In this document: positions 7,599 to 14,613 of the stretch, piece after piece
Layout of the letters: each line of letters opens with the position of its first letter
How positions within the stretch are numbered: position 1 is the stretch's first letter
NCBI GenBank assembly: GCA_009698045.1
Contig: WLRE01000020.1
Span: forward strand, 1 to 15,927
Source: Actinomycetota bacterium
GTDB taxonomy: Bacteria; Actinomycetota; Actinomycetes; Nanopelagicales; Nanopelagicaceae
DNA length: 15,927 nt
Reading direction: 5' to 3'
Notes under the pieces: model-generated
The model's input: the letters and a program-made list of their open reading frames with translations, nothing else
Database searches by the model: none
Told to the model about the DNA's origin: nothing
Program-made: the position numbers and the translations under genes

Positions 7599-8566
7599 TA
7601 TGGGTTTGAGAGCGAAAGTCTGCCCGAAATTCGGGATACCTTCACACCGCCAGGGAGGCTAACTTCCCCCTGACCCTTCCAATCTGTGACCAGAGCCTCA
7701 ACTGGGGCTAAATGTTCGGCGCTAAGCGTGCCGGAAGGGGCGCCCTGGGCATAAATTGCCAGCCGCAAGAGACGGGAACGGACCGCCTTGGGGAGGGCGG
7801 CCAGGTAATCAACCTCGAATTCTCCTGATTTATGGGCTGCGAATTCTTGCCCCGCCCATTGATCTAACGCCTCATTATCTTCTCGAAGAATTTGGGCAGA
7901 GCGAGATAACGCTTCTTTAATTCCGGGGCCGAGATCGCGCTCCATTGAAGGCAGAATATTCTTTCGAACACGTACGCGTGTGAATTGCAGATCACTATTG
8001 TGAGGATCAATCCAATAATTAATTCCTACTTCCTTACAAAGTTCCTCCGTTTTTTCTCGTGAAATCCCAAGTAGAGGTCGAATGAATTCTCCACTGACAT
8101 TATTCATTCCCGATAATGATTTGCTCCCTGAACCACGTGCAAGTCCGAGTAGTACGGTTTCGGCTTGATCATTTTGAGTATGCGCTAAGAAAAAGTATTT
8201 TGCCGAATATGTCTCAAGTGCTTGATAGAAAATCTGATATCGAGCACGACGTGCAGAAGCTTCTAGTCCATCACTCATTACTACGTGAGCTTTTGCGGTA
8301 AAGATTTCCTTGATGCCCCACGAACTCAATTGTGTAACTACATTTGCAGCAATTTCTGCGGACCCAGCTTGTAAATCATGATCGATAACCACCGGAATTA
8401 ATCTTAAATTCTTGCTCTGTGATTCTTGTAGCAACGCATAAGTTAGAGCCAGTGAATCAGCGCCACCGGAGCAGCCGACAAGGATGGTTTCGTTTGGCTC
8501 GAATTTCTCTAGGTACGTGCGGAGAGCGCGGCGCACTTCAAGTAGCGCGGGCGTAGTGACACTCAT
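7598..8566 (-). CDS. tilS: tRNA(Ile)-lysidine synthase
   Basis: Modifies C34 of the CAU-anticodon tRNA-Ile to lysidine, using ATP and lysine, so that it reads AUA; normally essential. The N-terminal PP-loop ATPase domain has SGGADS at 33-38, VIDHDLQAGS (60-69), EASARRARY (102-110) and LAHTQNDQAETVL (127-139). A linker and a short C-terminal domain follow. The 322 residues fit the shorter actinobacterial form, not the 430-residue E. coli type. The ATG at 8564-8566 lacks a Shine-Dalgarno and is preceded by a TANNNT hexamer 7 nt upstream, compatible with leaderless transcription. If so, this is the first gene of the tilS-to-nadC operon. Confidence 0.95.
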   Translation of the reverse strand: MSVTTPALLEVRRALRTYLEKFEPNETILVGCSGGADSLALTYALLQESQSKNLRLIPVVIDHDLQAGSAEIAANVVTQLSSWGIKEIFTAKAHVVMSDGLEASARRARYQIFYQALETYSAKYFFLAHTQNDQAETVLLGLARGSGSKSLSGMNNVSGEFIRPLLGISREKTEELCKEVGINYWIDPHNSDLQFTRVRVRKNILPSMERDLGPGIKEALSRSAQILREDNEALDQWAGQEFAAHKSGEFEVDYLAALPKAVRSRLLRLAIYAQGAPSGTLSAEHLAPVEALVTDWKGQGEVSLPGGVKVSRISGRLSLSNP

Positions 8567-8573
8567 GCCCGTA

Positions 8574-8579
8574 AGTCTA
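8574..8579 (-). promoter_or_regulatory. Candidate leaderless -10 element of tilS
   Basis: TAGACT on the minus strand, followed by 7 nt (TACGGGC) and the tilS ATG. The TANNNT form and the spacing match a promoter whose transcript would start at or next to the start codon. I find no convincing -35 hexamer; upstream lies the end of the NlpC/P60 gene. It would drive the whole tilS-nadC operon. Confidence 0.45.
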
Positions 8580-8587
8580 TTGCTTGG

Positions 8588-9814
8588 CTAAACGCGGCCA
8601 CCAAATGGCATTAAGCCCTTGATGCTATACATATTCGAGTGGATGAGGCCCACACGCTTGGAGTTCGCTTCCCACATCATCTCGTCGCCTTCGTAAATGG
8701 TGATGTGGTGAATATTTTGAACAGAACCATCATATGAATAGAAGAGTAAGTCCCCAGCCTGGAGTTGATTGAGTGGCACGCGTTGAGTGGCGACAAAGTA
8801 GAGCGCTGCATTGAGGCGACCCCACTCGGGATAGCCCAAACCAGCTGCGCGATAGGCGGCATAAACCAAACCAGAACAGTCAAAAGATTTCGGACCTTGT
8901 GCGCCCCACACATATGGCCATCGCGCTAATACTTGTTTCTTGGCGTACGCAACTGCCTTGAGACGAATTGCTTCGGTAGATCGAATTGTTGAACGACCAG
9001 TAAAGCCTCGATTTGGCCAAATCGATTTTTGTCCCGTGGTCTTTGTTGCGGTTACCGCGTTCTGTTCTTCCAGAATTGCTAATTGGCGTTGTTGTTCAAG
9101 AGTAACTCGGAAATTCTTTGCCTTTGTAAGTTCAGCAATCAACTTGTTTTGAAGTGCACGTAATTTATCTACTTCCTTCTGTTGCGCAGCTTTAGCTTCA
9201 TCAGCAATCTTCTTTGTTGCGGCGACCTTTGCAGTTGCTATTGCCTGAGCTGCCTTTGTGCGATCCGCTTCAGCCTTTGCCTCTTTAGCCGCAACTTCAG
9301 CTGCTTGGAATCGCTTAAGAATCACTGCATCGCCGACACCAATTTTATTGAGCGTAGATAGCCGATCAACCATATCTTGCGGACCGTTAGCACTGAGGAC
9401 TGAATTGAGATTACTGAATCCATTTCCCATTTTGTAAGCACTACTCGCAGTTTGACCAATAGTGCGATTAGCTTGTGCCACCGCTGCTTGCGCTTCGATT
9501 GCATGAGCTTGCGCTGCATTTGCTTTTGAAGTCGCCACCGCTAATTCATTAAGTGCTTGCTGATAACTTGCTGCAGCTTTATTAGCAACGGCAGCCAGTT
9601 GATTAAGTGTCTGTGTCGCTGAATTTAACTTTGCTTGAGCTGCGGCCGCTGCTGCTTGTTTCGCTTGTTCAGCTTTTTTCGCAGCGTCTATCTGTGCTTG
9701 AGTAGGTTTTGGTGTCTTTGCTGAAGCGGTACCGGATAGAGGAAGGAGAAGTACAGAAGCCGCGACAAGTGCTATAACTGCACGCGCTGCCAGACTGCCT
9801 TTGCTCTGCTTCAT
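8588..9814 (-). CDS. Secreted NlpC/P60 (C40) peptidoglycan endopeptidase with coiled-coil region, RipA-like
   Basis: Predicted cell-wall hydrolase cutting peptide stems, likely in daughter-cell separation or wall remodelling. A signal peptide covers about residues 1-32: basic start, hydrophobic core AVIALVAASVLLL, and AXA-type end TASA. Residues 40-260 are Ala/Lys/Gln-rich, almost free of Pro and probably coiled coil, as in actinobacterial RipA-type hydrolases where this part shields or positions the enzyme. The C-terminal catalytic domain (about 285-408) has YVWGAQGPKSFDCSGL with nucleophile Cys313, His370 in HHITIYEG, and Glu382 twelve residues later. RipA has a Cys-His-Glu triad with, as I recall, the same His-Glu spacing. 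A strong Shine-Dalgarno (GGAGGT) supports the ATG. Substrate bond and partners cannot be read from sequence. Confidence 0.9.
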   Translation of the reverse strand: MKQSKGSLAARAVIALVAASVLLLPLSGTASAKTPKPTQAQIDAAKKAEQAKQAAAAAAQAKLNSATQTLNQLAAVANKAAASYQQALNELAVATSKANAAQAHAIEAQAAVAQANRTIGQTASSAYKMGNGFSNLNSVLSANGPQDMVDRLSTLNKIGVGDAVILKRFQAAEVAAKEAKAEADRTKAAQAIATAKVAATKKIADEAKAAQQKEVDKLRALQNKLIAELTKAKNFRVTLEQQRQLAILEEQNAVTATKTTGQKSIWPNRGFTGRSTIRSTEAIRLKAVAYAKKQVLARWPYVWGAQGPKSFDCSGLVYAAYRAAGLGYPEWGRLNAALYFVATQRVPLNQLQAGDLLFYSYDGSVQNIHHITIYEGDEMMWEANSKRVGLIHSNMYSIKGLMPFGGRV

Positions 9815-9894
9815 TAATAAACCTCCGGGGAGATATAAGAATAAAGCAGGACCACCTTAATGCGCTTTATGAAAACGCAGAATCCGTCGAAAAA
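9815..9894 (-). promoter_or_regulatory. Leader of the NlpC/P60 gene: strong Shine-Dalgarno and candidate -10
   Basis: This 80-bp gap is the longest in the window. On the minus strand GGAGGT (9821-9826) lies 6 nt before the ATG, the best Shine-Dalgarno seen here. TATTCT at 9838-9843 could be a -10, which would give a short leader, but I see no good -35. A five-base inverted pair (AAAGC and GCTTT) around 9842-9868 is too weak to call a structure. The gap is too short for a c-di-AMP riboswitch of the kind that controls some actinobacterial wall hydrolases. Confidence 0.4.
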
Positions 9895-10686
9895 TTAGTT
9901 GGCCACATCTCGTCTCTTAAAGAGGAAGCCAACTACTGCTAAGCCAACTCCCAGATATGCCAATGAGAGAAGTATGGAATGGCTATAACTCAGAGTGGTG
10001 GATCCGCCTTCAGCAATGTTTCCCATATTTTGAGCGGGCAACCACTGGAGAGTGCTTCTAATCGCAGCGCCCAGAATCGCTTCCAAGATGAGAGACCAGA
10101 GAACACCGATCGAAATCGCGGTAATCGGTGAACGAAATAGAAGTCCAAGAATCATTCCGAGTGCGCCAAAACAAATCGTGGAGAGAAGTACATTTCCGTA
10201 CGTTTCGCCTAACAATTTCACACCGTCGCCGCTTAGCCATTGTGCAGTTTCCACTCCGCCCTTTCCGGCAAGAGCAAATGATGTCACTATGGTCATGACC
10301 GCAGTAAAGGCGACCATAATTGCAGCGAAGAGACTCATAGCAAGAAACTTGCCTACCAGAATTTTAATTCGTGCCGGTTGGCGAACTAATAAATTGCGAA
10401 GTGTTCCGAAGGTGTATTCCTGTGCGGTCTGCGATGCAAAGATGCAGAGTGCTGTAATCCCTAAAAAGAATGCAACCAATTTGAATCCATAAACTAAACC
10501 AAAATATTGGCTGAGTTCGGTCGCGGTAATTCGCTCGCCCATTTTTGTATTTGGTTCGCCGGTCTTAATGCGAAGAAAGACGATGGAGGTGAAGAGAACC
10601 GAAAATGCGGCAACTGTAAGCAGCGTGGAAAGAGCAAGGGTGGGCCGACGAAGTTTGCGGGACTCTGCAAAAAATGAACGTAACAT
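9895..10686 (-). CDS. ABC-2 type transporter permease
   Basis: Integral membrane subunit, 263 residues, with about six hydrophobic segments (roughly 17-38, 65-85, 113-140, 160-185, 190-212 and 235-256). The architecture is that of ABC-2 export permeases: a cytoplasmic basic start (FFAESRKLRRPTLAL), then TM1, and a conserved-looking QEYTFGTLRNLLVRQPAR loop near 88-105, a hallmark of this class. The gene lies 2 bp after the ATPase gene, with a GGGGAG Shine-Dalgarno inside the end of that gene, so the two form one exporter. Substrate unknown. The class includes sodium extrusion (NatAB), peptide antibiotic self-protection (BcrAB-like) and other exporters. Signals for a specific cargo are absent. 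Confidence 0.88.
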   Translation of the reverse strand: MLRSFFAESRKLRRPTLALSTLLTVAAFSVLFTSIVFLRIKTGEPNTKMGERITATELSQYFGLVYGFKLVAFFLGITALCIFASQTAQEYTFGTLRNLLVRQPARIKILVGKFLAMSLFAAIMVAFTAVMTIVTSFALAGKGGVETAQWLSGDGVKLLGETYGNVLLSTICFGALGMILGLLFRSPITAISIGVLWSLILEAILGAAIRSTLQWLPAQNMGNIAEGGSTTLSYSHSILLSLAYLGVGLAVVGFLFKRRDVAN

Positions 10687-10688
10687 GG

Positions 10689-11600
10689 CTACTCCCCTGT
10701 CTTTTCTGTCAGCGTAAAGAATGTCTCTTCAAGAGAAGGCCTGATGGCGGTTAGCGAAGAAAGAGTTATTCCTGCTTCAAAAGCTAAGCGATTGAGTTGG
10801 GCGGCCCAATCTTCTTTACTGATGATGTGCGCGCAGCCATCGATAACTGTTGACTTGTGACCATTTGATTGAGCTATCGCAATAACTCTGGGAAGATCTA
10901 TCTCGTATTCGGGCTTAACAACAAGAATCGGTTGCGCAGATTCCAAAAGATGCGCAGTGGTACCTGTGTAAATTACCTCGCCTTCACGGAGCATGACTAG
11001 ATATTCTGCAATCATTTCGAGTTCGCCGAGCAAGTGTGAGGAGACAAATACCGTCGTTCCTTGTGATGCTAAATCGCGCATAAGTTCGCGCACTTCATGA
11101 ATTCCAGATGGGTCGAGCCCATTAGTTGGTTCATCAAGAATAAGGAGTTCGGGATTAGGTAATAGTGCGGCTGCAATTCCCAAGCGTTGTTTCATGCCTA
11201 ATGAATAAGTCTTATATTTAGAGCCGCCCCGATCCCCAAGTCCAACGCGTTCAAGAAGCGGCTGGACTCGGTCTTGCGGAAAACCACCCAAGCTAGCAAG
11301 TACTCGTAAGTTTTCCGCGCCGCTCAAAGCTGGATAAAACGCTGGTCCTTCAATCATTGCGCCAACTCGAGGCAGGTACTTTTCGGGGTGCAAAATATTC
11401 TCACCAAGAACTCTTGCGGTTCCATCTGTAGGTGCGATGAGCCCGAGCAGCATTCGTATCGTGGTCGTCTTACCGGACCCATTAGGTCCAACGAAACCAC
11501 AGATAGTTCCGAGAGGTACTTCAAAGTTTGCATCAGATAAAGCTCTGCGATCCCCGTACTTCTTGGTGAGATGCGATACCGAAATTGCCAATTGACTCAT
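10689..11600 (-). CDS. ABC transporter ATP-binding protein (bacitracin/lantibiotic-exporter-like, ABC-2 partner)
   Basis: Nucleotide-binding subunit of the exporter formed with the next gene. Walker A GPNGSGKTT is at 38-46. A glutamate replaces the usual Q-loop glutamine in GAMIEGPAFYP (80-90), as in BcrA-like ATPases. The signature is SLGMK (133-137) in place of LSGGQ, also typical of this subfamily. Walker B is LLILDEPTNGLDP (152-164) and the H-loop His is 189 in SSHLLGE. The C-terminal about 90 residues form the extra domain of this class. The 303 residues are normal. The ATG at 11598-11600 lacks a Shine-Dalgarno but has TAGATT six bases before it. The position next to ctaB and the secreted peptidase does not reveal the substrate. 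Confidence 0.93.
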   Translation of the reverse strand: MSQLAISVSHLTKKYGDRRALSDANFEVPLGTICGFVGPNGSGKTTTIRMLLGLIAPTDGTARVLGENILHPEKYLPRVGAMIEGPAFYPALSGAENLRVLASLGGFPQDRVQPLLERVGLGDRGGSKYKTYSLGMKQRLGIAAALLPNPELLILDEPTNGLDPSGIHEVRELMRDLASQGTTVFVSSHLLGELEMIAEYLVMLREGEVIYTGTTAHLLESAQPILVVKPEYEIDLPRVIAIAQSNGHKSTVIDGCAHIISKEDWAAQLNRLAFEAGITLSSLTAIRPSLEETFFTLTEKTGE

Positions 11601-11606
11601 GCGCTC

Positions 11607-11612
11607 AATCTA
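11607..11612 (-). promoter_or_regulatory. Candidate leaderless -10 element of the ABC ATPase gene
   Basis: TAGATT on the minus strand, then exactly 6 nt (GAGCGC), then the ATG. No Shine-Dalgarno is present. It lies in a 73-bp gap after ctaB, which is long for this window, so an own promoter is plausible. No clear -35 seen. Confidence 0.5.
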
Positions 11613-11622
11613 CAGTCGACTG
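11613..11622. promoter_or_regulatory. Perfect 10-bp palindrome next to the ABC promoter, possible operator
   Basis: CAGTCGACTG is a perfect ten-base palindrome. It abuts the upstream edge of the candidate -10 of the ABC ATPase gene, thus inside the -10/-35 spacer, where a repressor or MerR-like activator could act. The arms do not extend further. It could be chance, and no regulator gene lies nearby. Confidence 0.25.
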
Positions 11623-11673
11623 ACATTTGCTGCCATTACAAACCAGAATTAGGGAGTTCAGTGAGTGAATTAC

Positions 11674-12549
11674 TTACTTTAGTAGTGCGGCAACTACTAA
11701 AAGGAGTGAATACGCGCTCAGATATGTAATAGACCATTGGAAGAGTTTTGCTGCGGCCTTGGCTCCATCTGCCTGACCTATGCGCAACAACTGCTGAATG
11801 AAACCACCCGCTAGCACAACTGTTACGAGCCAACACCACCATGGCAGCTTCTCGGAGTAATTAACTCCTAGCGATGAGATCAACATTCCAATTGTGTGCC
11901 ACCACATCTGCTTTTCTACTGATTTCATAGTGGCAACAACTGGCAACATAGGAATTCCTGCAGCTGCATAATCATCTTTATATTTAATTGCTAAGGCCCA
12001 AAAATGAGGAGGGGTCCAGAAGAAAATAACTAAGAAGAATAACCAGGCGGTAAGTGAGAGTTTATCGGCGACGGCAGCCCACCCGATAAGTACTGGCATG
12101 CATCCTGCAATGCCACCCCACACTATGTTCTGAGCAGTGCGACGTTTTAAACCGATGGTGTAGCCAACAACATAAAAGACAATTGCAGCGGCGGTGAGCA
12201 CGGTTGCGTAAGTATTTGTAAAGAGCTTGAAAATCGTAAGTGAGATAACCGTGAGAGCGGATGCAAAGAGAAATGCTGCTTGTTCTGTTACGGCTCCGGT
12301 CACGAGCGGTCGTTTTGATGTTCGACCCATCAACCGATCTGAATCAATCTCAATAATCATATTGAATGCATTGGATGCACCCGCAGCCAGGGTTCCTCCG
12401 ATTAGGGTCGCTAGAGTCACCTTAAGTCCCGGCACGCCCTCTGCAGCTAGGAATAGTGCAGGGAGAGTTGTGACAAGAAGAAGTTCGACCACACGCAATT
12501 TCATCAGAGCGATATATGGAGAAATCGCGGAACTCTTCATGTGTGCCAT
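11674..12549 (-). CDS. ctaB: Protoheme IX farnesyltransferase (haem O synthase)
   Basis: Membrane prenyltransferase of the UbiA family. It adds a farnesyl group to haem B, giving haem O, the precursor of haem A for aa3-type cytochrome oxidase. It has 291 residues with about nine hydrophobic segments. The first Asp-rich motif is at about 63-81: NMIIEIDSDRLMGRTSKRPL, with Asp69 and Asp71 present and Glu67 where many homologues have Asp. The loop YTIGLKRRTAQNIVWGG (130-146) and the second motif KYKDDYAAAGIPMLPVV (189-205) are intact. These features separate it from menaquinone or chlorophyll UbiA enzymes. ATG at 12547-12549; another Met is at residue 4. No cox genes or ctaA are in the window, so they must lie elsewhere. 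Confidence 0.94.
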   Translation of the reverse strand: MAHMKSSAISPYIALMKLRVVELLLVTTLPALFLAAEGVPGLKVTLATLIGGTLAAGASNAFNMIIEIDSDRLMGRTSKRPLVTGAVTEQAAFLFASALTVISLTIFKLFTNTYATVLTAAAIVFYVVGYTIGLKRRTAQNIVWGGIAGCMPVLIGWAAVADKLSLTAWLFFLVIFFWTPPHFWALAIKYKDDYAAAGIPMLPVVATMKSVEKQMWWHTIGMLISSLGVNYSEKLPWWCWLVTVVLAGGFIQQLLRIGQADGAKAAAKLFQWSITYLSAYSLLLVVAALLK

Positions 12550-12555
12550 TCTCTC

Positions 12556-12561
12556 AGCGTA
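12556..12561 (-). promoter_or_regulatory. Candidate leaderless -10 element of ctaB
   Basis: TACGCT on the minus strand, 6 nt (GAGAGA) before the ctaB ATG, inside the 17-bp gap after the dacB stop. GAGAGA directly touching the ATG is too close to work as a Shine-Dalgarno. The weak match to TATAAT lowers confidence. Confidence 0.38.
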
Positions 12562-12566
12562 GTGCT

Positions 12567-13691
12567 CTAAACAGAGGGCTTTGGCTTGGCAATTGTCGCC
12601 AACATTTTGTCGATTGCCACGCGCGCTGCCTGTCTTTTAGGCTCGGTTGGAGTGATGCGGTCGGCAATTACTGCAAATACATACTCCTCTATTCCTACTG
12701 TTACATAACCGGCAAGGCTGACCGTGCCATTGATCCAACCAGTTTTCGCCTTAACTAAACCAACGGCTTTGGGAGCATCTTCGGTAAATCGAGTTCGAAG
12801 CGTTCCACTCTTTCCAGCTAGAGGTAGGCCTTGATAAATAGCGGCGTAGGTGGGGTTATCTTTAATCTTTACGAGAAGTTCAGCGATAGTTCGAACTGAA
12901 ACCCGATTAGCCTTTGATAATCCAGAACCGTCGTAAACATCTAGCCCCGCTGTTGAAACACCTAACTCTCCTAAGACTTTCTCGAGCGCCATCTGCACTC
13001 CGACGGGACCAGCGGGATACCCAAGTGCCTTCGCCGCTAATTTAGCAATCCGATCCGCTTTCGTATTGTCACTCCACAACAGAGTAAATTTGAGAATATC
13101 TGCGATTTTAGGTGAAGTAACAGTGGCCAAAGGTGTAACAACCTTTTCTTCAACCGAGGCTGCAGTTGGTAATTTGTTGATACTTAAATAAACCTTGCCC
13201 CGGAAATATTTCTTAAGTTGTTCAAGATCTTTCTCATAAAGTCCGTAGTAATCAATGACAATTCTCTTTGCTCCTGGACTTGCTTTAATCGCGCTATAAA
13301 TAAGTGACGGCGAGAAAGCAGCGCCGTACTTTTTTGATTCATAACTGCTCAGTGAAAGCCAGGGATCAAATTCTCCCGTGAGGAGATAGCGGTCAGGCTC
13401 GGATTCGGCGGCAATTGAGGTGTGAAAAGAGGAGTCAAGATTCAGTGCCGATGACGCCAGAGTTGCAGAAAGCAATTTCATAACCGAGGCAGGAGCTCTT
13501 CCCAAATCTGGCTTATTGGAGTAAATAGTTTCGGAAGTTGCAGGGTCAATCAGGATGATTCCAGGCTTTGCCAATACTGGTGAGCTCGCGTAATTAATAA
13601 AAGATTGGGGCAATGAGAGGGCACGCGCAGGGGGCGCTAGAACACCAGACACTGCTGTAATCACAGCAAGAGTAATCAGCTTCATACGCAT
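12567..13691 (-). CDS. dacB: D-alanyl-D-alanine carboxypeptidase/endopeptidase, PBP4 (peptidase S13) family
   Basis: Low-molecular-weight penicillin-binding protein that trims or cleaves peptidoglycan peptides outside the membrane. The frame is open to an ATG at 13748, but that would add 19 residues of charged sequence and a 50-bp overlap with the upstream gene. The ATG at 13689-13691 gives a good signal peptide (MRMKLITLAVITAVSGVLA, then PPARA), so I chose it: 374 residues. ATG 13683-13685 is also possible. Counting from 13691, the catalytic motifs are SVMK (Ser69, Lys72), SDN (207-209) and KTG (316-318). It is shorter than the usual 450-residue PBP4, so the inserted domains are reduced. Other actinobacteria keep this gene just upstream of tilS; here four genes lie between. 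Confidence 0.92.
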   Translation of the reverse strand: MRMKLITLAVITAVSGVLAPPARALSLPQSFINYASSPVLAKPGIILIDPATSETIYSNKPDLGRAPASVMKLLSATLASSALNLDSSFHTSIAAESEPDRYLLTGEFDPWLSLSSYESKKYGAAFSPSLIYSAIKASPGAKRIVIDYYGLYEKDLEQLKKYFRGKVYLSINKLPTAASVEEKVVTPLATVTSPKIADILKFTLLWSDNTKADRIAKLAAKALGYPAGPVGVQMALEKVLGELGVSTAGLDVYDGSGLSKANRVSVRTIAELLVKIKDNPTYAAIYQGLPLAGKSGTLRTRFTEDAPKAVGLVKAKTGWINGTVSLAGYVTVGIEEYVFAVIADRITPTEPKRQAARVAIDKMLATIAKPKPSV

Positions 13692-13697
13692 GCGCTG

Positions 13698-13703
13698 ATT
13701 ATG
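13698..13703 (-). promoter_or_regulatory. Candidate leaderless -10 element of dacB
   Basis: CATAAT on the minus strand (five of six matches to TATAAT), 6 nt before the preferred dacB ATG at 13691. It overlaps the stop codon of the EamA gene. There is no Shine-Dalgarno at a usable distance, which supports both the shorter start and leaderless initiation. Confidence 0.45.
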
Positions 13704-14589
13704 CCTTGACCTTTCTTTTAAAACGACCTTGTGAAATAGCGGCACCAAGAACTACTAGTGCTCCTCCGACAGGCTCATTCCAGGTAATGGATTCTCCCAA
13801 AAAGAGCCATCCGACAAAGACGGCAACAACTGGAGTCAGGTAAGTAACAGAACTCGCGATCGAACTTCCTGCTGCAGCGATAATCTTGAAATTCCAGATA
13901 TATGCATATCCAGTACCAAGAACTCCAAGTCCAATCATGGCAAGAATCGGACCGGGGCGGTATTCATCTTTTGCTATTCCGTCAAAGAGAAAAAGCGGAA
14001 GTAAGGTGATTGATGCTGCCGTTATTTGTGTTGTAGCCATGACATCAGGGCGAAGGCCCAACGGCAATACATAACGGCGTGTAAATGGGAAAGAGAATCC
14101 ATAACACGTTACTGCTGCAAGTAGTGCAAGTACGGCTAATCCAGAATTTTCACCAATTCCATTCCAGATCCCCAGAACTGATAAGACTCCTATCGCGCCG
14201 ACAACAAGCCCAAGAAATTGATAGAGGTGAATCTTCTCTTCTCGAAAAATAGTAAGCAGAACGATTAGCGTCATTAACGGGGTTGTTGCGTTGATAATTC
14301 CTGCCAGGATTGAGGTGACATGGAGTTCTGCATATGCAAAGAGAATTCCTGGAAAGACGTTGAGTAAGAGAGAGACGACCCAGAGCTTGGCCCAAGTGCT
14401 CTTCTTCCGCGGAAAGTTCTGCCTGCGTACTTTGAGAACAATTACTAAAGAGAGGGCTCCTAGGGCACAACGGCCGAATGCGACGCCAAATGGTGTGAGA
14501 AATTCCAATCCCTGCTTAATAAAGATAAAGGAGCATCCCCACACAATGCCAAGGGCGATGTAGGCAGGGATCCAAGATTTTTGCTTCAT
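13699..14589 (-). CDS. EamA-family (drug/metabolite transporter superfamily) permease
   Basis: Predicted ten-helix inner-membrane transporter of 296 residues, made of two EamA repeats of about 140 residues. Repeat 1 begins IALGIVWGCSFIFIKQGLEF (12-31) and holds LHVTSILAGIINATTPLMT (89-107), typical of the family. Repeat 2 starts near 150 and holds the matching SSIASSVTYLTPVVAVFVGWLFLGE segment (about 243-267). Family members export amino acids, nucleobases, sugars or other metabolites; the substrate cannot be inferred. The ATG at 14587-14589 is 24 bp from, and divergent to, the methyltransferase start. Only a weak GGGG tract precedes it. The basic end (RFKRKVKA) is cytoplasmic by the positive-inside rule. 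Confidence 0.92.
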   Translation of the reverse strand: MKQKSWIPAYIALGIVWGCSFIFIKQGLEFLTPFGVAFGRCALGALSLVIVLKVRRQNFPRKKSTWAKLWVVSLLLNVFPGILFAYAELHVTSILAGIINATTPLMTLIVLLTIFREEKIHLYQFLGLVVGAIGVLSVLGIWNGIGENSGLAVLALLAAVTCYGFSFPFTRRYVLPLGLRPDVMATTQITAASITLLPLFLFDGIAKDEYRPGPILAMIGLGVLGTGYAYIWNFKIIAAAGSSIASSVTYLTPVVAVFVGWLFLGESITWNEPVGGALVVLGAAISQGRFKRKVKA

Positions 14590-14601
14590 CGATTTCGCCC
14601 C

Positions 14602-14607
14602 TAAAGT
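14602..14607 (+). promoter_or_regulatory. Candidate leaderless -10 element of the TrmH-like gene
   Basis: TAAAGT on the plus strand, 6 nt (TAAGGA) before the ATG at 14614. AAGGA directly abuts the ATG, too near to serve as a normal Shine-Dalgarno. On the opposite strand TAACTT (14604-14609) could be the -10 of the divergent EamA gene, with a leader of about 8 nt; the two would overlap. Confidence 0.45.
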
Positions 14608-14613
14608 TAAGGA

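Noticed and set aside
10052..10492. Long plus-strand open frame of 146 codons opposite the ABC permease gene
   Set aside because: It is fully antisense to a clear membrane protein gene, the translation is rich in Arg/Ile/Pro without family motifs, and no promoter or Shine-Dalgarno stands out. It is a shadow frame.
10689..11600. Non-canonical ABC signature SLGMK and a Glu in place of the Q-loop Gln
   Set aside because: Both substitutions are typical of the BcrA-like subfamily and do not suggest an inactive ATPase.
13692..13748. Longer N-terminus for dacB starting at 13748
   Set aside because: The extra 19 residues are charged, would bury the signal peptide and would overlap the EamA gene by 50 bp. 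The later ATG fits the signal peptide and the promoter-like hexamer.
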